NCBI GenBank assembly: GCA_018105865.1
Contig: CM030834.1
Coordinates: 3,288,115-3,352,114, forward strand
Reading direction: 5' to 3'
DNA length: 64,000 bases
Source: Metaphire vulgaris
Lineage: Eukaryota > Annelida > Clitellata > Crassiclitellata > Megascolecidae
Of this stretch, positions 1 to 10,467 are shown in pieces. The position numbers and the translations under genes are program-made. The number at the start of each line of letters is the position of its first letter. Positions within the stretch are counted from its first letter, which is position 1. A model generated the notes under the pieces. That model searched no databases and was not told the DNA's origin. It worked only from the letters and a program-made list of their open reading frames with translations.

Positions 1-2735
1 AAGAGGTTTCAAAAATATACAAATCAAAAACGCTCCCACAGCAAATTACTGCACATTGACAAAGAGATAAGTTTTAAGTCGTTTCAAAAAGAGGGCCATT
101 GAATTAGGAGTTGCTAAGCCACACAGACTGGAGTCAAGAGCATTCCAAAGGATAGGGCCAACTGATTCAAAACCTCGTTTTAGGAACAAGGAGGTTCGTG
201 CTTGGGGCACACTGAGAGGACCACTGGTTGTGGACCAAAGACATGGCGGACCAGGAATAGAGCTAAGAGGATGGAGTAACTCTAAAAGGTAAGATGGAGT
301 GGCACCATAAAGAGAGAGTGCAACCGCTCCCAACACACGAAACTCAACTCGAGCAGGATAAGGCAGCCAGTGTAGAACAGACATCATATAATCACTAATG
401 TGATCACGTCTTGTGACACCAGCAATCACCCTGGCTGCCCAACGAAGAACCATCTGGAGTTTATCAAGTCGCACCGATGGAATTCAAGCAAAAAGTGAAC
501 CACAGTAGTCAAGCCTTGAGCAAATAAATGCATGAATCAAAGTAGAAGCAGATGGAATGTCTAGTGTACGTCGAATCACTCTGAGCTGGCGGAGATGATA
601 GAAGCAACTGCGACAAAGTGAGTTAATATGATCCATAAAGGTTAACTCAGAGTCAAGAATTATACCAAGATCACGGACAGAAGAGGAGAAAGAGAGGCCA
701 GAGAAGGCAGACTGCAGAGACAGATTATCAATTTTAGAGAGCTGACCTCGAGTACCAAACCAGATGAGCTGAGTTTTAGCTGGATTAAGTAAAAGACGAT
801 TTGAGTGCATCCATGAACGAAGTAAGTCAGAGGCTTCAACAAATTCACGAGTGATCTGCAGTGCATTAGAGGGGCTGGAATGCGAATAGGCCTGAATATC
901 ATCATCGTACATATGTGTTTTAAAATTAAAAGGAGCAAACAAGCGTGCAACATCAGCAGTATATAGTTTATGCAGAAGCGGCCCAAGGACCGAACCCTGA
1001 GGGACTCCACAAGTGACTGGCACTTCACGGGAGTAGGTAGAAACAAGCGATGCAATCATGCGGCGTTCAGAGAGATAGTATTTCAACCAGGCAAGAGGAA
1101 CACCAGAGACACCAAATGAGACAGAGAGGCGCTGTAGAAGAATATCGTGGTCAACCGTGTCGAATGCAGCACTGACATCAAATAGGGCAAGAAGAGTGAC
1201 TTCTGACCGATCGATGGCCCTATAGAGATCTGAGAGAAGATGCAAGAGAAGCGTTTCAGTGGAGTGTGAGGCACGGAAACCAGACTGGTATTTCGGCAGC
1301 AAGTCCTTAGCCTCAAGAAATGGAACCAGCTGAAGAGTGACAACCTTCTCAAGGACCTTAGATAAGAAACTGAGGTTTGAGATAGGGCGATAACTTGACA
1401 TTTCAGACTCATCAAGGCCAGTTTGCTTAAGCCTAGACTTAACTATTGTCAGTTTCTGCGATGCAGGTAGGCAGCCTTCTTTAAGAGACCTATTGCAGAG
1501 CAACGTTTAAAAAGGCAAGAAACAGTCAATATAATCGGGCACAATAAAAGTCGGAATCGGATCGAGTTCACAGGTTTTCGTTGGCATAGAGAGGATGACG
1601 CGTCGAAGAACATCCAACGTAACTTCGTCAAAGTCCTGTAGACAAACACCTGTAGGAGTAGGTGTAAATTCTGGCGGCTGCGAACCAGCTGTACATCCCT
1701 TACACGACTAACTTTAGATATTAAATAATCCACGAACTGATTTGCAGTAAACGATAAATCCGCATTCAGTTGTGAATTCAAAGTCTTTGTTCGACCGAGA
1801 ATATCATTGAAAGTTTTCCAGAGTCTACGAGAGGAGCGAGCATTACGTGAAATTTGACACTCCCAGTAGTTTCTTTCTTTGTCACGAAAAAACTTATGCA
1901 TGTCCCTGATCATAAGTACAGTCTCACGACGGTCATCCGGGTTCTTTGTTCGTCTGAATTTCCGCTCACATTTCCTAACACGACGTCGAAATGTTCTGCA
2001 TTCTGCGTCAAACCATGGTGACAGAGGTTTATGACGAATCTTAACCTTGCGTACTGGAAGGAGATCATCAAGTAACCGTCTTGTTGTTGAGTCGTATAGT
2101 TCAAACAGTGTACTCACAGAAGCAGAGGCAAGGTCTTCTAGGTTTTGGCACAAAGGGCTTGATTGAAGGCCTTGACAAAATGCTTCACTGTCGACCTTTT
2201 TCCAGTTACGCACATTCCTGAGAATGTAGACAGGCCTGCTGGAAGGAAGCGGAAAGGATGCCGAGACAAGGCCATGATCTGATATTGCACACGTGCATAT
2301 TTGAATATCAGATGCAGAAACGTCCTCGCGAGTGATAATGAGATCCAAACATCCTCCATTGATGTGAGTTGACTCATCGACCAGTTGTACAAGCCCAAAT
2401 TGACGAAGGATAGCATTAAGAGTTTTAGCATCTGGCAAAGAAGGTCTTTCCATGTGAATATTAAAATCTCCAGCCACTATCACATGCGAAGTGAATATGG
2501 CTAATTGCTCCAGACACTGTTCCAGTTCACTGAAAAATTCACTTGTGACAGGTTGTGAACCTGGCCGATAGATGGAAAGGACAGTGCAAGGGCCATCTTA
2601 CGTAGAAAATGCTAGGCACATTGACTCGAAGGTAGTTGTGGTAGCATTGATGGAGATCTGTTTTGCTTTATAAGCATCACGATGATATATCACGATACCA
2701 CCCCCTTTTGAGTCACAGTTATGACCACTCGTGCC
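1..2735 (-). pseudogene. Non-LTR retrotransposon (CR1/jockey-group), broken
   Basis: A minus-strand LINE copy that runs off the left edge. From 5' to 3': an apurinic-type endonuclease C-terminal half (GGGIVIYHR near 2700, GDFNIH near 2465, SDHGLV near 2275), a linker, then reverse transcriptase (YRPISNLSF near 1390, FDVSAAFDTVDHDILL near 1145-1185, GVPQGSVLGP near 985-1010) and the C-terminal region (LHWLPYPARVEF near 340-370). The metal-binding box reads YDDD where YADD is usual. Damage is visible: a stop in the endonuclease near 2597, a frame change between endonuclease and RT near 1500-1560, and a TGA at 484-486 that splits the RT C-terminus. Clade assignment beyond the CR1/jockey group is inference. 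Confidence 0.88.
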
Positions 2736-2780
2736 TCGAGAAGCAGATCGTGCAGATCAAAATGAGAACCAATGAAGAGG

Positions 2781-3060
2781 TATTGGACAATAATGGCAAA
2801 CACAGAATGACGGACGCTTCATCGTCATCAAAAGAAAGAAACTACAAGTTTTCGGGATCAGCGAAGATTTGTCAACACACTAGAAAGGACAATCCAACAA
2901 GAATAACAAAGAAGGAGACCAAAAAGAAAATGGACGGATGATGTGGAAAAGTGGACAGGACCGCACATGTCAGGAGCAGTCAGGAAAACACAGGATAGGC
3001 ATTGCTGGAGAAAGAAAAGTCATGTGTTCACCTCAAAATTGCAGTTAATGAAGGAAGGAG
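2781..3060 (+). pseudogene. RT C-terminal fragment of an RTE-like LINE (duplicated)
   Basis: Short degraded retrotransposon remnant. A reading frame around 2915-2955 encodes a basic stretch of the KRKWTDDVEKWTG type, typical of the end of RTE/craniate-type non-LTR reverse transcriptases. The same remnant lies at about 21520-21830, so this marks the approximate left edge of the large tandem duplication. Confidence 0.5.
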
Positions 3061-3191
3061 AAGATGATAGCGATGATGCATCTATATTGCACTAAGAAAT
3101 CTAGTACTCATGGAATCTTCCAGAAGAATTAGTGATAGTTAGAAGTGAGAATTCAATGATTCTTTGCATATTTACTAATGACATTACAAAC

Positions 3192-3962
3192 TAGGGATGT
3201 AACTTTTCCGGAAAAATAGAGTGGTCGGAATTATTCCGGAAATTTCCGGAAATTTCCGGAAAAGTTCAAAAAACGTTTCTAGCATACGTTTTGTTAGAGA
3301 TAAACATACAGCAGTGGACAAAATTAATTACCGCAGGTCCCACAGCTAACAATACGAAGTTTTATATTATTTTTGGCACATAGAGGGGAAATTGGTCGAA
3401 AACGGGTTTCCCGATATTTTAGCGAGATCTCGCAAATTTAAGTACTCTACTTGCTGCTCAGGGAACCAGCTTCACCTTATGAAAATACACGATGTGACGC
3501 ACCGAGGTCCGTCGTGACTATGGGTAAAATAAACAAGAGTATAGTTTTGTTTTGTGACAATTAGTTAATTTTTTCCGTTAACAAATGACTAACAATTGAA
3601 TGGTATTAAACTTTGTAAAATAATATTATCAATCTTAGAACCACACATTTGTAATAGCGTCGCGTACTCTGGTTCTCTGCGACTTCCGACTCAGACATTA
3701 TATAGCGCTACAATCCTGACAGTTGTTAACTTGTTAAAAATGCCAAACAAATGAATAGTAGGCTAATTAATAGTAATAATGATAAAAAAAATAATACTAG
3801 ATATCAGTAATAGTAATAAATAGTAATAAATAATCATAATAAACAGTAATAAATAATAATAAATAATAATAATAATCAACTTTTTCTTTCCGGAAAAGTA
3901 CCTCGAAAATTTCCAGAAATTTCCCGAGGAAATTTTCGGAAATTTCCTAACTCACATCCCTA
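3192..3962. mobile_element. hAT-like non-autonomous element, 771 bp
   Basis: Ends are TAGGGATGT and ACATCCCTA (inverted). It is bounded by a perfect 8-bp duplication TTACAAAC (3184-3191 and 3963-3970). The interior has repeated TTTCCGGAAA-type palindromes near both ends and an AT-rich (TAATAA)n centre, with no ORF. Copy 2 of the duplication has the uninterrupted site near 22090, so the insertion postdates the duplication. Confidence 0.85.
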
Positions 3963-4040
3963 TTACAAACTGATACTGAAAAACCCTAAGTTAAGCAGCG
4001 CAGCAGTTAAACATTGTTTTCATCGATGTTTTAGGTCCAG

Positions 4041-4361
4041 GTTTTGCTGCTTTGCTCCAAAATACTGCTCTTCGCAGAGGTCAGCAGTTGACGCTGGAGT
4101 GCAAAGTGGAGGGAGGATCTGATGCTGTATTTCTCGGATGGTTTTACATCCAGGTGGAGAGTAACTTGGAAGAGCCGATATCATCTCCGTCATCCGACGA
4201 AGTCTCTGCTCTTTACGGAGGAAGAAAGAAAGTCACTCGTACAATCGATTCACGTGTGTTGACCGTCGAAAGAGTGCAGTTGAGCGACGCTGGAACATAT
4301 GGCTGCAAAACGAAGGCGAATTCAACTGTTATGATACAGAGAGCTCAGGTCATAGTATTGG
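4041..4361 (+). CDS. Receptor copy 1, exon for Ig-like domain 1
   Basis: 321 nt, phase 1 in and out, with acceptor gtccag before 4041 and donor GGTGAG after 4361. The translation shows the Ig core in order: a B-strand cysteine (LTLECKV), the core tryptophan (FLGWFY), the E-strand pattern SRVLTVERVQ, and the F-strand motif DAGTYGC. Between the cysteines are about 65 residues, the range of V/I-set domains. The exon is open throughout and aligns with 22134-22457, which has one extra codon near its end. Confidence 0.87.
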
Positions 4362-4937
4362 GTGAGAAACACTTATCTGATTATGGGGCCATCCATAAAT
4401 GACGTCACGCACTTACGAGGATTCAAATATTTGTGACTATGTGTGATGACGGGGATAGAGGTTTCCAGAAATGTGACGTCACATAATACTAAATATTTTT
4501 TATTAATACCGCAATGTTATGCTATCGCAAAATTGAACGTATTTTACACTTATAATTATTATACTTCATTTAAAAAAGGAATTTGAAAAAGTTTCTGAAT
4601 ATTGTTTCAACTATAGTAATTACAATGAATATTTTCAAACAAAGCATTCAATTTGACATTGGAAAGCCGACAAGATGACGGGGGGAGGTTAACGCGTTGT
4701 GACGTCATATTTGAGAGATTCTGACATTTTATGACGACGTCTGACGAAAGGTAGGGGTGTGAAAAACTGTCAAAATCGCTTGACGTCATTTATGGATGGC
4801 CCTATGGTAAAATCGTGTTGGGCTTAAATATTGAGTTCTTTACAGTTATCCATATTATTATCTAACCTATGTATCAACTAACATTAGAACCAACATTAGT
4901 TACAGTATTTGACTTGAAAACATTTAATTGAATGCAG

Positions 4938-4985
<48 letters not shown>

Positions 4986-5499
4986 TATATCTCGACTCGC
5001 TAATTAATTATTGTTTGTTTAGATGGAAATATTCAAATAGTCCGACACAATTCGTCCCACATCTTATGCGAAATAAGCTACAATGGGAGTTGGAGACCGG
5101 AACTAAGGCTGTTTGCAATCGAAGCAAGATACGCATCTAACAATGCAGGTCAAACTCTTTTCTACGATTGGTCAAATGGAAAGCGGAAGCTGGTCGTCCT
5201 TTTGGAGACGAGTTCCTTTGGCGATAAATATAGCTACAGCTGTCAGCTGAGTTTTGCCGATCGGTCGCTGCCATTGGAGCGTTTGGTGACCAATGTCCCT
5301 GTCTACGAGGACAGCGCCATCTGTGGGTCAGGCACCGTTGACGACAGGTGCGAAGGGTCGTCTGGGCAGACGACATCTGCAACGCGGGAACTGCCGAGTA
5401 AGCAATACTAAGGGAATTCGCATCGCTAGAGTTTCATAATAATTTGCGATTTACTGAAGGGATAGCTTCTATTGCGATCATCATAATCATCATAATCAT

Positions 5500-5564
<65 letters not shown>

Positions 5565-7035
5565 GAGAAAACACTGCATGAATTAAAAATAAAGCAATAT
5601 CAAAAGCGAAACGTGAATTTTACTAAATTGCCATAGTTAAAGGATGTTGACATTTTCAAAAATTGGCCTAACTAAGCAGCAATATTACTGAGCCGGTTGC
5701 TGGCCAAGAGAAAGCGAAACCACGGCCACTGCTGGCCAGTGAATTACCACCACTAAACGAGGGGTAACATCGTAACACTAACGCGTGATGACGACGACTT
5801 TTCCTATAGCCTATAGCCGAAAGTCATAATCATCATCATCATCAACATCATCATCATCATCATCATCATAGTTGCTTTCTGCCAGCTCATTAGCGGCAAA
5901 AGCTAGACACAAAACTTTTCCATTTATCTTTTTCCGTTGTTAATCTCATTCCATCTATTATTGTCATTTGATATTTTTCGAAGTCTTCTTTGATGTTATC
6001 TATCCACTTTTCCTGGGCTGAACTATGGTAGGAGAACTAGGCCTAAAGGGTAATCGCCTTCAATTTTTCTAGCATCGGGAGACAGTGACTGCAGCCCTTC
6101 TTTTCCACTGAGCAAGCACCCAAACTATTTATTCATGAGCAATAAAATGCCATTAGCTGCACATGTTAGCCTAATAAATGAACACTGTTTCTAATTTATG
6201 CTTCCAGGTGAATATCCCTTACTGAACAGTTCTTCAACTATAGGCCTATTTGCTGTTACATCCTGTGTGCTGTTTACACTTCTTGTAATTGGAACGGTCT
6301 ATTTAGTGCATCTAAAGAAAAGACTAGTAGGTCAGTCAATTAGAAGACATTGCAATAAACTTAACAATTACCAATTCCTTAAAATTCCAGCAAAGTGGAG
6401 TAGTATGTGGCAAATGCTAAATGCTGAGGAAATAATTTTACAAACGACCAGGGTTGGAGTTGCCGGGGGGAGGTTGAAACCCCCAGCTAACTTTGCAGCC
6501 TTCCAAAAAATCGCATATGCAGTTCCTGTCATTCATTGAATTTCAGTCCTCAACCCGCCCCCCACAACCCAAATTTCACAACTCCAACACTGCAAACGAC
6601 ATTCTCCAGTTTTTCAGCAATTTGAATATTTTCAAAGTTTTGCATTTCGAAAAATCATCGTAATATTCTGCAATACTAATTGGCTATCACGTGTCAATCT
6701 CATTGTCCGGTTTTTGTTTCAACGTTAACGCCAATTCTACTTCGCTTTGATGGGTAGGTGAAGATGGGGCAGAGCGGGGTACTGGAGGTCCGCCGATTTC
6801 TACTGAGAATCTTTACCTGGAGCCTCTGTCTGATCTCAGCGCTTCGAAACCAAACAGCACCGCACCAGTCGTCAGTGACACGACACAAGAACACCATCTT
6901 CAAGAAGAACGAAGCGAAGTAGAATTGTCTCAAACAGACATTTACGAACAATTAGGGTGGCGGGAGATTCCTGCTCCTAATATTTATAGTCGATTGATAA
7001 AACAAGATTCTCAGAAGTGGAATTTCGAAGATTGA
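4041..7035 (+). CDS. Ig-domain type I membrane receptor, copy 1 (four 3' exons)
   Basis: Gene-level entry for exons 4041-4361, 5023-5397, 6208-6330 and 6758-7035. All junctions are GT/AG and phase 1, the pattern of shuffled Ig-domain exons. The joined product (about 365 residues here) is an Ig-like domain, a second C-W-C domain with a Ser/Thr/Gly-rich stalk, one membrane helix with a basic stop-transfer (HLKKR), and a tail of about 92 residues with tyrosine motifs. The 5' exon with start codon and signal peptide is not visible and probably lies left of the window, beyond the LINE. A surface-receptor role is inferred from architecture. No orthologue is recognised. A nearly complete paralogue lies at 22134-26305. 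Confidence 0.8.
4385..4802. mobile_element. MITE with GGGGCCATCCATAAATGACG ends
   Basis: Inverted termini (GGGGCCATCCATAAATGACG and, at the right, TGACGTCATTTATGGATGGC) bounded by TAT on both sides, a candidate 3-bp target duplication. It lies in the intron after Ig exon 1 in both receptor copies, so it predates the duplication. A related element at 61777-62618 is bounded by CAA. Superfamily not settled; 3-bp duplications would suit PIF/Harbinger. Confidence 0.75.
4937..4983. repeat. (TA)n microsatellite
   Basis: Uninterrupted TA dinucleotides just upstream of receptor exon 2. Not present at the equivalent place in copy 2 (near 23040). Confidence 0.95.
5023..5397 (+). CDS. Receptor copy 1, exon for Ig-like domain 2 and stalk
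   Basis: 375 nt, phase 1 on both sides, with acceptor TTTAG before 5023 and donor A|GTAAGC after 5397. The frame is open from DGNIQIVRHNSS to the Ser/Thr-rich end (GQTTSATRELPS). Cysteines in SSHILCEI and YSYSCQLSF with a tryptophan in NGSWRPE give a C-W-C arrangement like a short Ig-fold domain, though weaker than domain 1. Two further cysteines (SAICGSG, DDRCEG) sit in the stalk. Compared with copy 2, about 17 of 20 differences by hand count change the amino acid, and all fall in the first two thirds. Confidence 0.83.
5479..5562. repeat. (ATC)n microsatellite
   Basis: Imperfect then perfect ATC/CAT repeats in the receptor intron. The equivalent spot in copy 2 (23537-23590) holds mainly (AAT)n followed by a few ATC units. 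Confidence 0.93.
5826..6013 (-). mobile_element. LINE 3'-end fragment with (ATC)n tail
   Basis: Matches the 3' end of the LINE remnant at 50120-50636: the stretch beginning at TTGCTTTCTGCCAGCTCATT is shared, as is the preceding (ATC)n array, which in minus orientation is the 3' tail. It is absent at the matching place in copy 2 (near 25260), so it inserted after the duplication. Confidence 0.8.
6208..6330 (+). CDS. Receptor copy 1, transmembrane exon
   Basis: 123 nt, phase 1 in and out, with acceptor CTTCCAG before 6208 and donor G|GTCAGT after 6330. It encodes a short extracellular piece with an N-glycosylation-type sequon (NSS), a hydrophobic helix of about 22 residues (from IGLFAVTSCVLF through IGTVYLV), then HLKKR as the cytoplasmic stop-transfer. 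The reading frame continues past the donor to about 6537, but that extension is intronic in character and differs between copies. Confidence 0.82.
6758..7035 (+). CDS. Receptor copy 1, cytoplasmic tail exon with YxxL pair
   Basis: 278 nt from a phase-1 acceptor (GGGTAG, weak pyrimidine tract) to TGA at 7033-7035; about 92 residues. Three tyrosines sit in signalling-type contexts: NLYLEPL, then IYEQL and IYSRL. The last two form YEQL-x10-YSRL, an ITAM-like spacing (canonical 6-8, broader definitions to 12), with acidic residues upstream. The tail is otherwise acidic, Ser/Gln/Glu-rich and has no enzymatic domain. The pair is kept in copy 2 as YEIL-x10-YSRL although most surrounding residues differ. 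Signalling function is inference. Confidence 0.75.
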
Positions 7036-7189
7036 AGAGCCATTGAAAGTCCCGGACAGATGCGTGATTATGTAAACGTCGCTTGTCAATCGATAAACGA
7101 GGAAATGAACAACGAGGACACAAGGTCATAAGCATAGATTTTATCAATGTAATTATAATTAAATTCTATGGTCATGCTCGCTTCTCTGT

Positions 7190-7425
7190 CCTGGGCCTCC
7201 GGCCGCGTCTTTTTTTCTGCAAAAAAGCAGAAGGTTATATGAATATTTATGAACCGCGTGACGCTCTTAATGTCAATATTTCTAAAGCAAAGACAACTTT
7301 ATGGGTTAGGGTCAGGGTTAAGGTTAGGGTTATTTAACCCTAACCATAACCCTAACCCCCTAACCCTAAACCCTATGCATAACCTTCTGCTTTTTTGCAG
7401 AAAAAAAGACGCCCCCGGCCTAGGC
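7190..7425. mobile_element. Fold-back element with inverted telomere-like core
   Basis: Outer inverted arms (GCAGAAGGTTAT near 7226 and ATAACCTTCTGC near 7379, extended by CTGCAAAAAA and GTCTTTTTTT blocks and GC-rich ends). The core at 7303-7374 runs GGGTTAGGGT-type then AACCCTAACC-type repeats, a telomeric hairpin. The surrounding tract 7085-7587 is missing from copy 2. Confidence 0.7.
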
Positions 7426-8321
7426 GACGATAATATGGTCGGAATCGAAAAGTATTTTCACCCTAAAAAGTATTGGCAATACACAAATCGATACTTGATT
7501 TAAAGAGTATCGGCAATACAGTATGCTGAAAAAGTATGGCCGATACTGTAGCGGCAATACAGTATCCGCGATACTTAACAACCCTGTTTCTGACATGAAA
7601 TTGCAATCGGTTGTGGCAAGATTTTCATTAACGAAAATATAATTTTCTTGATACTAATAAACAAATTTGATTGATAATTGATAGCCGGTGAATCTATGCA
7701 TTGATCTCAATCAAGATTAGTTATCATGATGATCATTCGGAATAGAATCCATAAGACTTATCTAGGGGATAGTCCACGATTGTCTTCCTTTCCACGTATG
7801 TCTGCCTGTCCGTCTATCAGTCGCTTTGTCTGCCTGTCTGTCTGCTAAAAGTTCACAACTCACCCTATTGCATCGCAATTGTTGCTCACTGTTCAATAGG
7901 CCTTCAATTGGCTAAGTCACATCGGAAATTAATTATAAATGATTTTGTTGTCTATGAAACCTGTCATGCAATGGACCAGATATCTTAAGACGCGGATAAT
8001 TTCTCGATCGACTTTACTATATAGCTTTAAAGACTTTGGTGCTAACAGCCAAACTTGAGAAGTTTCTCTTGTAGATGCTAAAATTGCCGCGACTTTGCGG
8101 GGTGTAGAGCAGCTTTTGCAAAGCCCCTTAGCTCAAATTTAGAGGTGTCCTGACACCCCGACACCCCATGATCTCGGCCAATGAATTTAGTATAAGAAGT
8201 TTTTCAAATAAAATATTATAAACTGATTAATTGTTAACTAATGAAATTACCGCACGCCCCTTAAAATAATAATGATTTGCCATGTACGTCCACTGTCGTC
8301 CAGTCAATTATCAGGTTTCTC

Positions 8322-8567
8322 CAGGGACGTCATTTGGGGGGCAGGGGGGCATTTGCCCCACATGATTTTTATGGGAAACAATTTTTTTCCGCCAATGCTT
8401 ATTTAGTTTTTACATTTTACATGCCAATTGGATGTCGAGTATTCTGAAGTGACTAATCGTCTAAAAATGAAAAAATGACTGACAAGCAAAAAAGGTCGTC
8501 AACTTTTTCGCAAACTTGTCAGGTCGAAAGTGTTTCCCCCCTGAAAAACAGTGAAATGACGTCTCTG
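8322..8567. mobile_element. hAT-like MITE, 246 bp
   Basis: Ends CAGGGACGTCATTT and AAATGACGTCTCTG, with a perfect 8-bp duplication GGTTTCTC at 8314-8321 and 8568-8575. It contains the recurrent GACAAGCAAAAAAGG motif at 8481. Absent from copy 2 near 27880. Confidence 0.88.
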
Positions 8568-8884
8568 GGTTTCTCTCGAGTGAAATTGTCTGGAATCGAG
8601 ACATTATTTGTTGCCTGAGATCCTGGGCAATGGCTGCTAAGTTTGTGGATCTGAATAACGCTGTCGTGTTTTAATGTCCTCAAATTTTATTGGATTTTCA
8701 ATAAAATAATGTTTGAGATTAATTCAAATTGAGACAACAGAACATAAAACAACACTAACAATGGCTAAATGCACAGATCTTAGTATATAAAATTCAGACA
8801 CTCGAATAAAAAAAGGAAGCCAGCTTTGGAGAGGGACTTCTGAAGAAGTTTCTATAGCAGACCTCTACATGTCCATTTGTACAG

Positions 8885-8927
8885 CTAAACGCGGATAATA
8901 CGGCTTCGCCGCAGTAAATCATGGCTT
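8885..8927 (-). CDS. Hexosaminidase copy 1, exon 9 (C-terminus)
   Basis: 43-nt terminal exon: acceptor TTTCAG, then a frame ending [13 protein letters not shown] and TAG, completing the phase-2 codon of exon 8. Copy 2 (28193-28235) encodes the same residues with only silent changes, which supports this tiny exon. Confidence 0.72.
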
Positions 8928-9258
8928 CTGAAACCAAAACAATCAATACAATAATAAATACTAACACAAATAAACACCAGAAAACATTAACACATAGTGC
9001 TCATATATCACTAGAAAAAGTTAACTGAAAATCGCTATAATTATCATTTTAATTTCAAAAGCACGATGTATCATGGTGTAGATAGTGTGTGTATAAACTG
9101 CCAAGCACAAAGTTTCAATCAAAATTAAATAAACACTCAGTATTCAGTTTGTCGAATTGCTGGAGTTTAAATTCCCAATTGGTAGAGGTTTAAGTTCCAA
9201 TGGACATAGAAAATGTGGGCTAACACACACCTGTTATTGGCCTTAATTAAGTACTTAC

Positions 9259-9399
9259 ACGACAGAAAAACTCAAATTTTCTGATTTTCCCGGAGGGTTT
9301 CCTTCGTTGTAAGTATTCCAGGTGTTACCACCGTCTGTACTGTACTGCAACAGCGAACCTGGAAACTCGGTGTTTGCTTCAACTATGTTGGCTCTAATC
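9259..9399 (-). CDS. Hexosaminidase copy 1, exon 8 (C-terminal domain)
   Basis: 141 nt between a TTTTAG acceptor and a GTAAGT donor, phase 2 to phase 2. It encodes [15 protein letters not shown] and [12 protein letters not shown], the C-terminal beta-sandwich signature of chitobiase-type GH20 enzymes. Confidence 0.85.
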
Positions 9400-9479
9400 C
9401 TAAAATGTCAGGATAAAACTTCCGAGTTTATTGCTAATCAAACAGAACTAATCATATAAAATCAAAGATGAAATCATAT

Positions 9480-9875
9480 TTCTGCTGCTTTCCTGTCATT
9501 TCTGTCGCTATCTGGGTTGTGGACAAATGGAACAGTTTGGACGAGGTGCATGGATATTTCTAGAATTGTGAATTTGGGGGTGTCGACCTCAATTGGTAGG
9601 GAGGGTGTCCGGAGCTAATTAGTATGCATTTTGTATGCATACCATTGCCACATTACCAAATGTTCGTGGTGTCGCACTCAAATTGGGGGGTTTGGTGTTG
9701 GGGGTGTTAGGAGGGTGTAAAAATATCCCTGACGAGGTGGTAGTGACAATTGAAACATTAAACGGATTCAAAGGATATCTTGGAAAAAACTAGGTTACTG
9801 AATGCGGATAGTTACTAGTGGTTTTCACACATGCTTACTTAGCCTCCTAAACCACTTTAAATCACATTATTATTA

Positions 9876-9915
<40 letters not shown>

Positions 9916-9920
9916 CTGAC
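9480..9920 (+). mobile_element. LINE 3' end with (ATT)n tail, interrupted by a MITE
   Basis: The end of an RT reading frame (on plus, ending near 9790) is followed by a 3' UTR containing GTGGTTTTCACACATGC and CCTCCTAAACCACTTT, then TAAATCACATT and (ATT)n at 9868-9915. Related 3' ends lie at 28790-29010, 18850-19100 and 50637-50789. A 183-bp MITE splits this copy but not the one at 28.8 kb. Confidence 0.78.
9549..9731. mobile_element. hAT-like MITE, 183 bp, nested in LINE tail
   Basis: Ends CATGGATATTT and AAATATCCCTG, with a perfect 8-bp duplication ACGAGGTG at 9541-9548 and 9732-9739. The interior is T/G-rich with GGGGTGT runs. The empty site is present in copy 2 near 28840. Confidence 0.85.
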
Positions 9921-10169
9921 AGCATTTGCTAATAAGAAATTACATTAATCAAATTTGCAAAACTTTTACATTTTCACGCGAGTTTATTCATGGCTTTTGG
10001 ATGGTTCCATACAAACAATTACAAATGGAATAAAAAGGCCCATAAAACTAAGTGTTCTGTGACAATATTATGACCGTGCATAAATTGTGCAAATTTGCGC
10101 GAAAATTCTTCGAAGATGTCATCAATTTTTCTCTATCCGTTATTCTATTTTCGCCTGATTTGAACCAAC

Positions 10170-10422
10170 CTGAAACCAGGAACCGGTAGCCTGTACTTGA
10201 TGCCCATGCGTTCCAGGAACGGCAGCTCCTTGTATCCCAGGGTATTCGCAAAGTCCGTCCAATCTGCATCGCCCAGCTCTTTCAGTTCTGTCTCATTGGA
10301 CGCAGTCTCCCAATCAGCCATGTGCCAAGCTCTCTCAGCGAACGCCAAAAGCCGAGGACACAGCATATACTCGAAATCTTCGTTTGAGAGTATGAATTCT
10401 CCCCATAGACTGGCCTGCATTC
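10170..10422 (-). CDS. Hexosaminidase copy 1, exon 7
   Basis: 253 nt, phase 1 in, phase 2 out. It encodes [10 protein letters not shown], then [12 protein letters not shown], the C-terminal strand and helix of the GH20 barrel with the conserved active-site tryptophan (SLWGE) and the family ERAWH signature. The protein is identical to the copy 2 exon, with all nucleotide differences silent by hand comparison. Confidence 0.92.
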
Positions 10423-10467
10423 CTGTCAGTTAGATCAAATCGAGTATTACATTACCTTAACCAGGGC

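Noticed and set aside
2663..2941. 92-codon plus-strand frame as a gene
   Set aside because: Spans the junction of the minus-strand LINE and the RTE remnant; not a single coding unit.
6331..6537. Extension of the TM exon frame past its donor
   Set aside because: The two copies differ in frame end and content there, and a phase-matched donor and tail exon explain the gene better.
7303..7374. True telomere or chromosome end
   Set aside because: Only a few degenerate units in inverted orientation inside a fold-back element, with genes on both sides.
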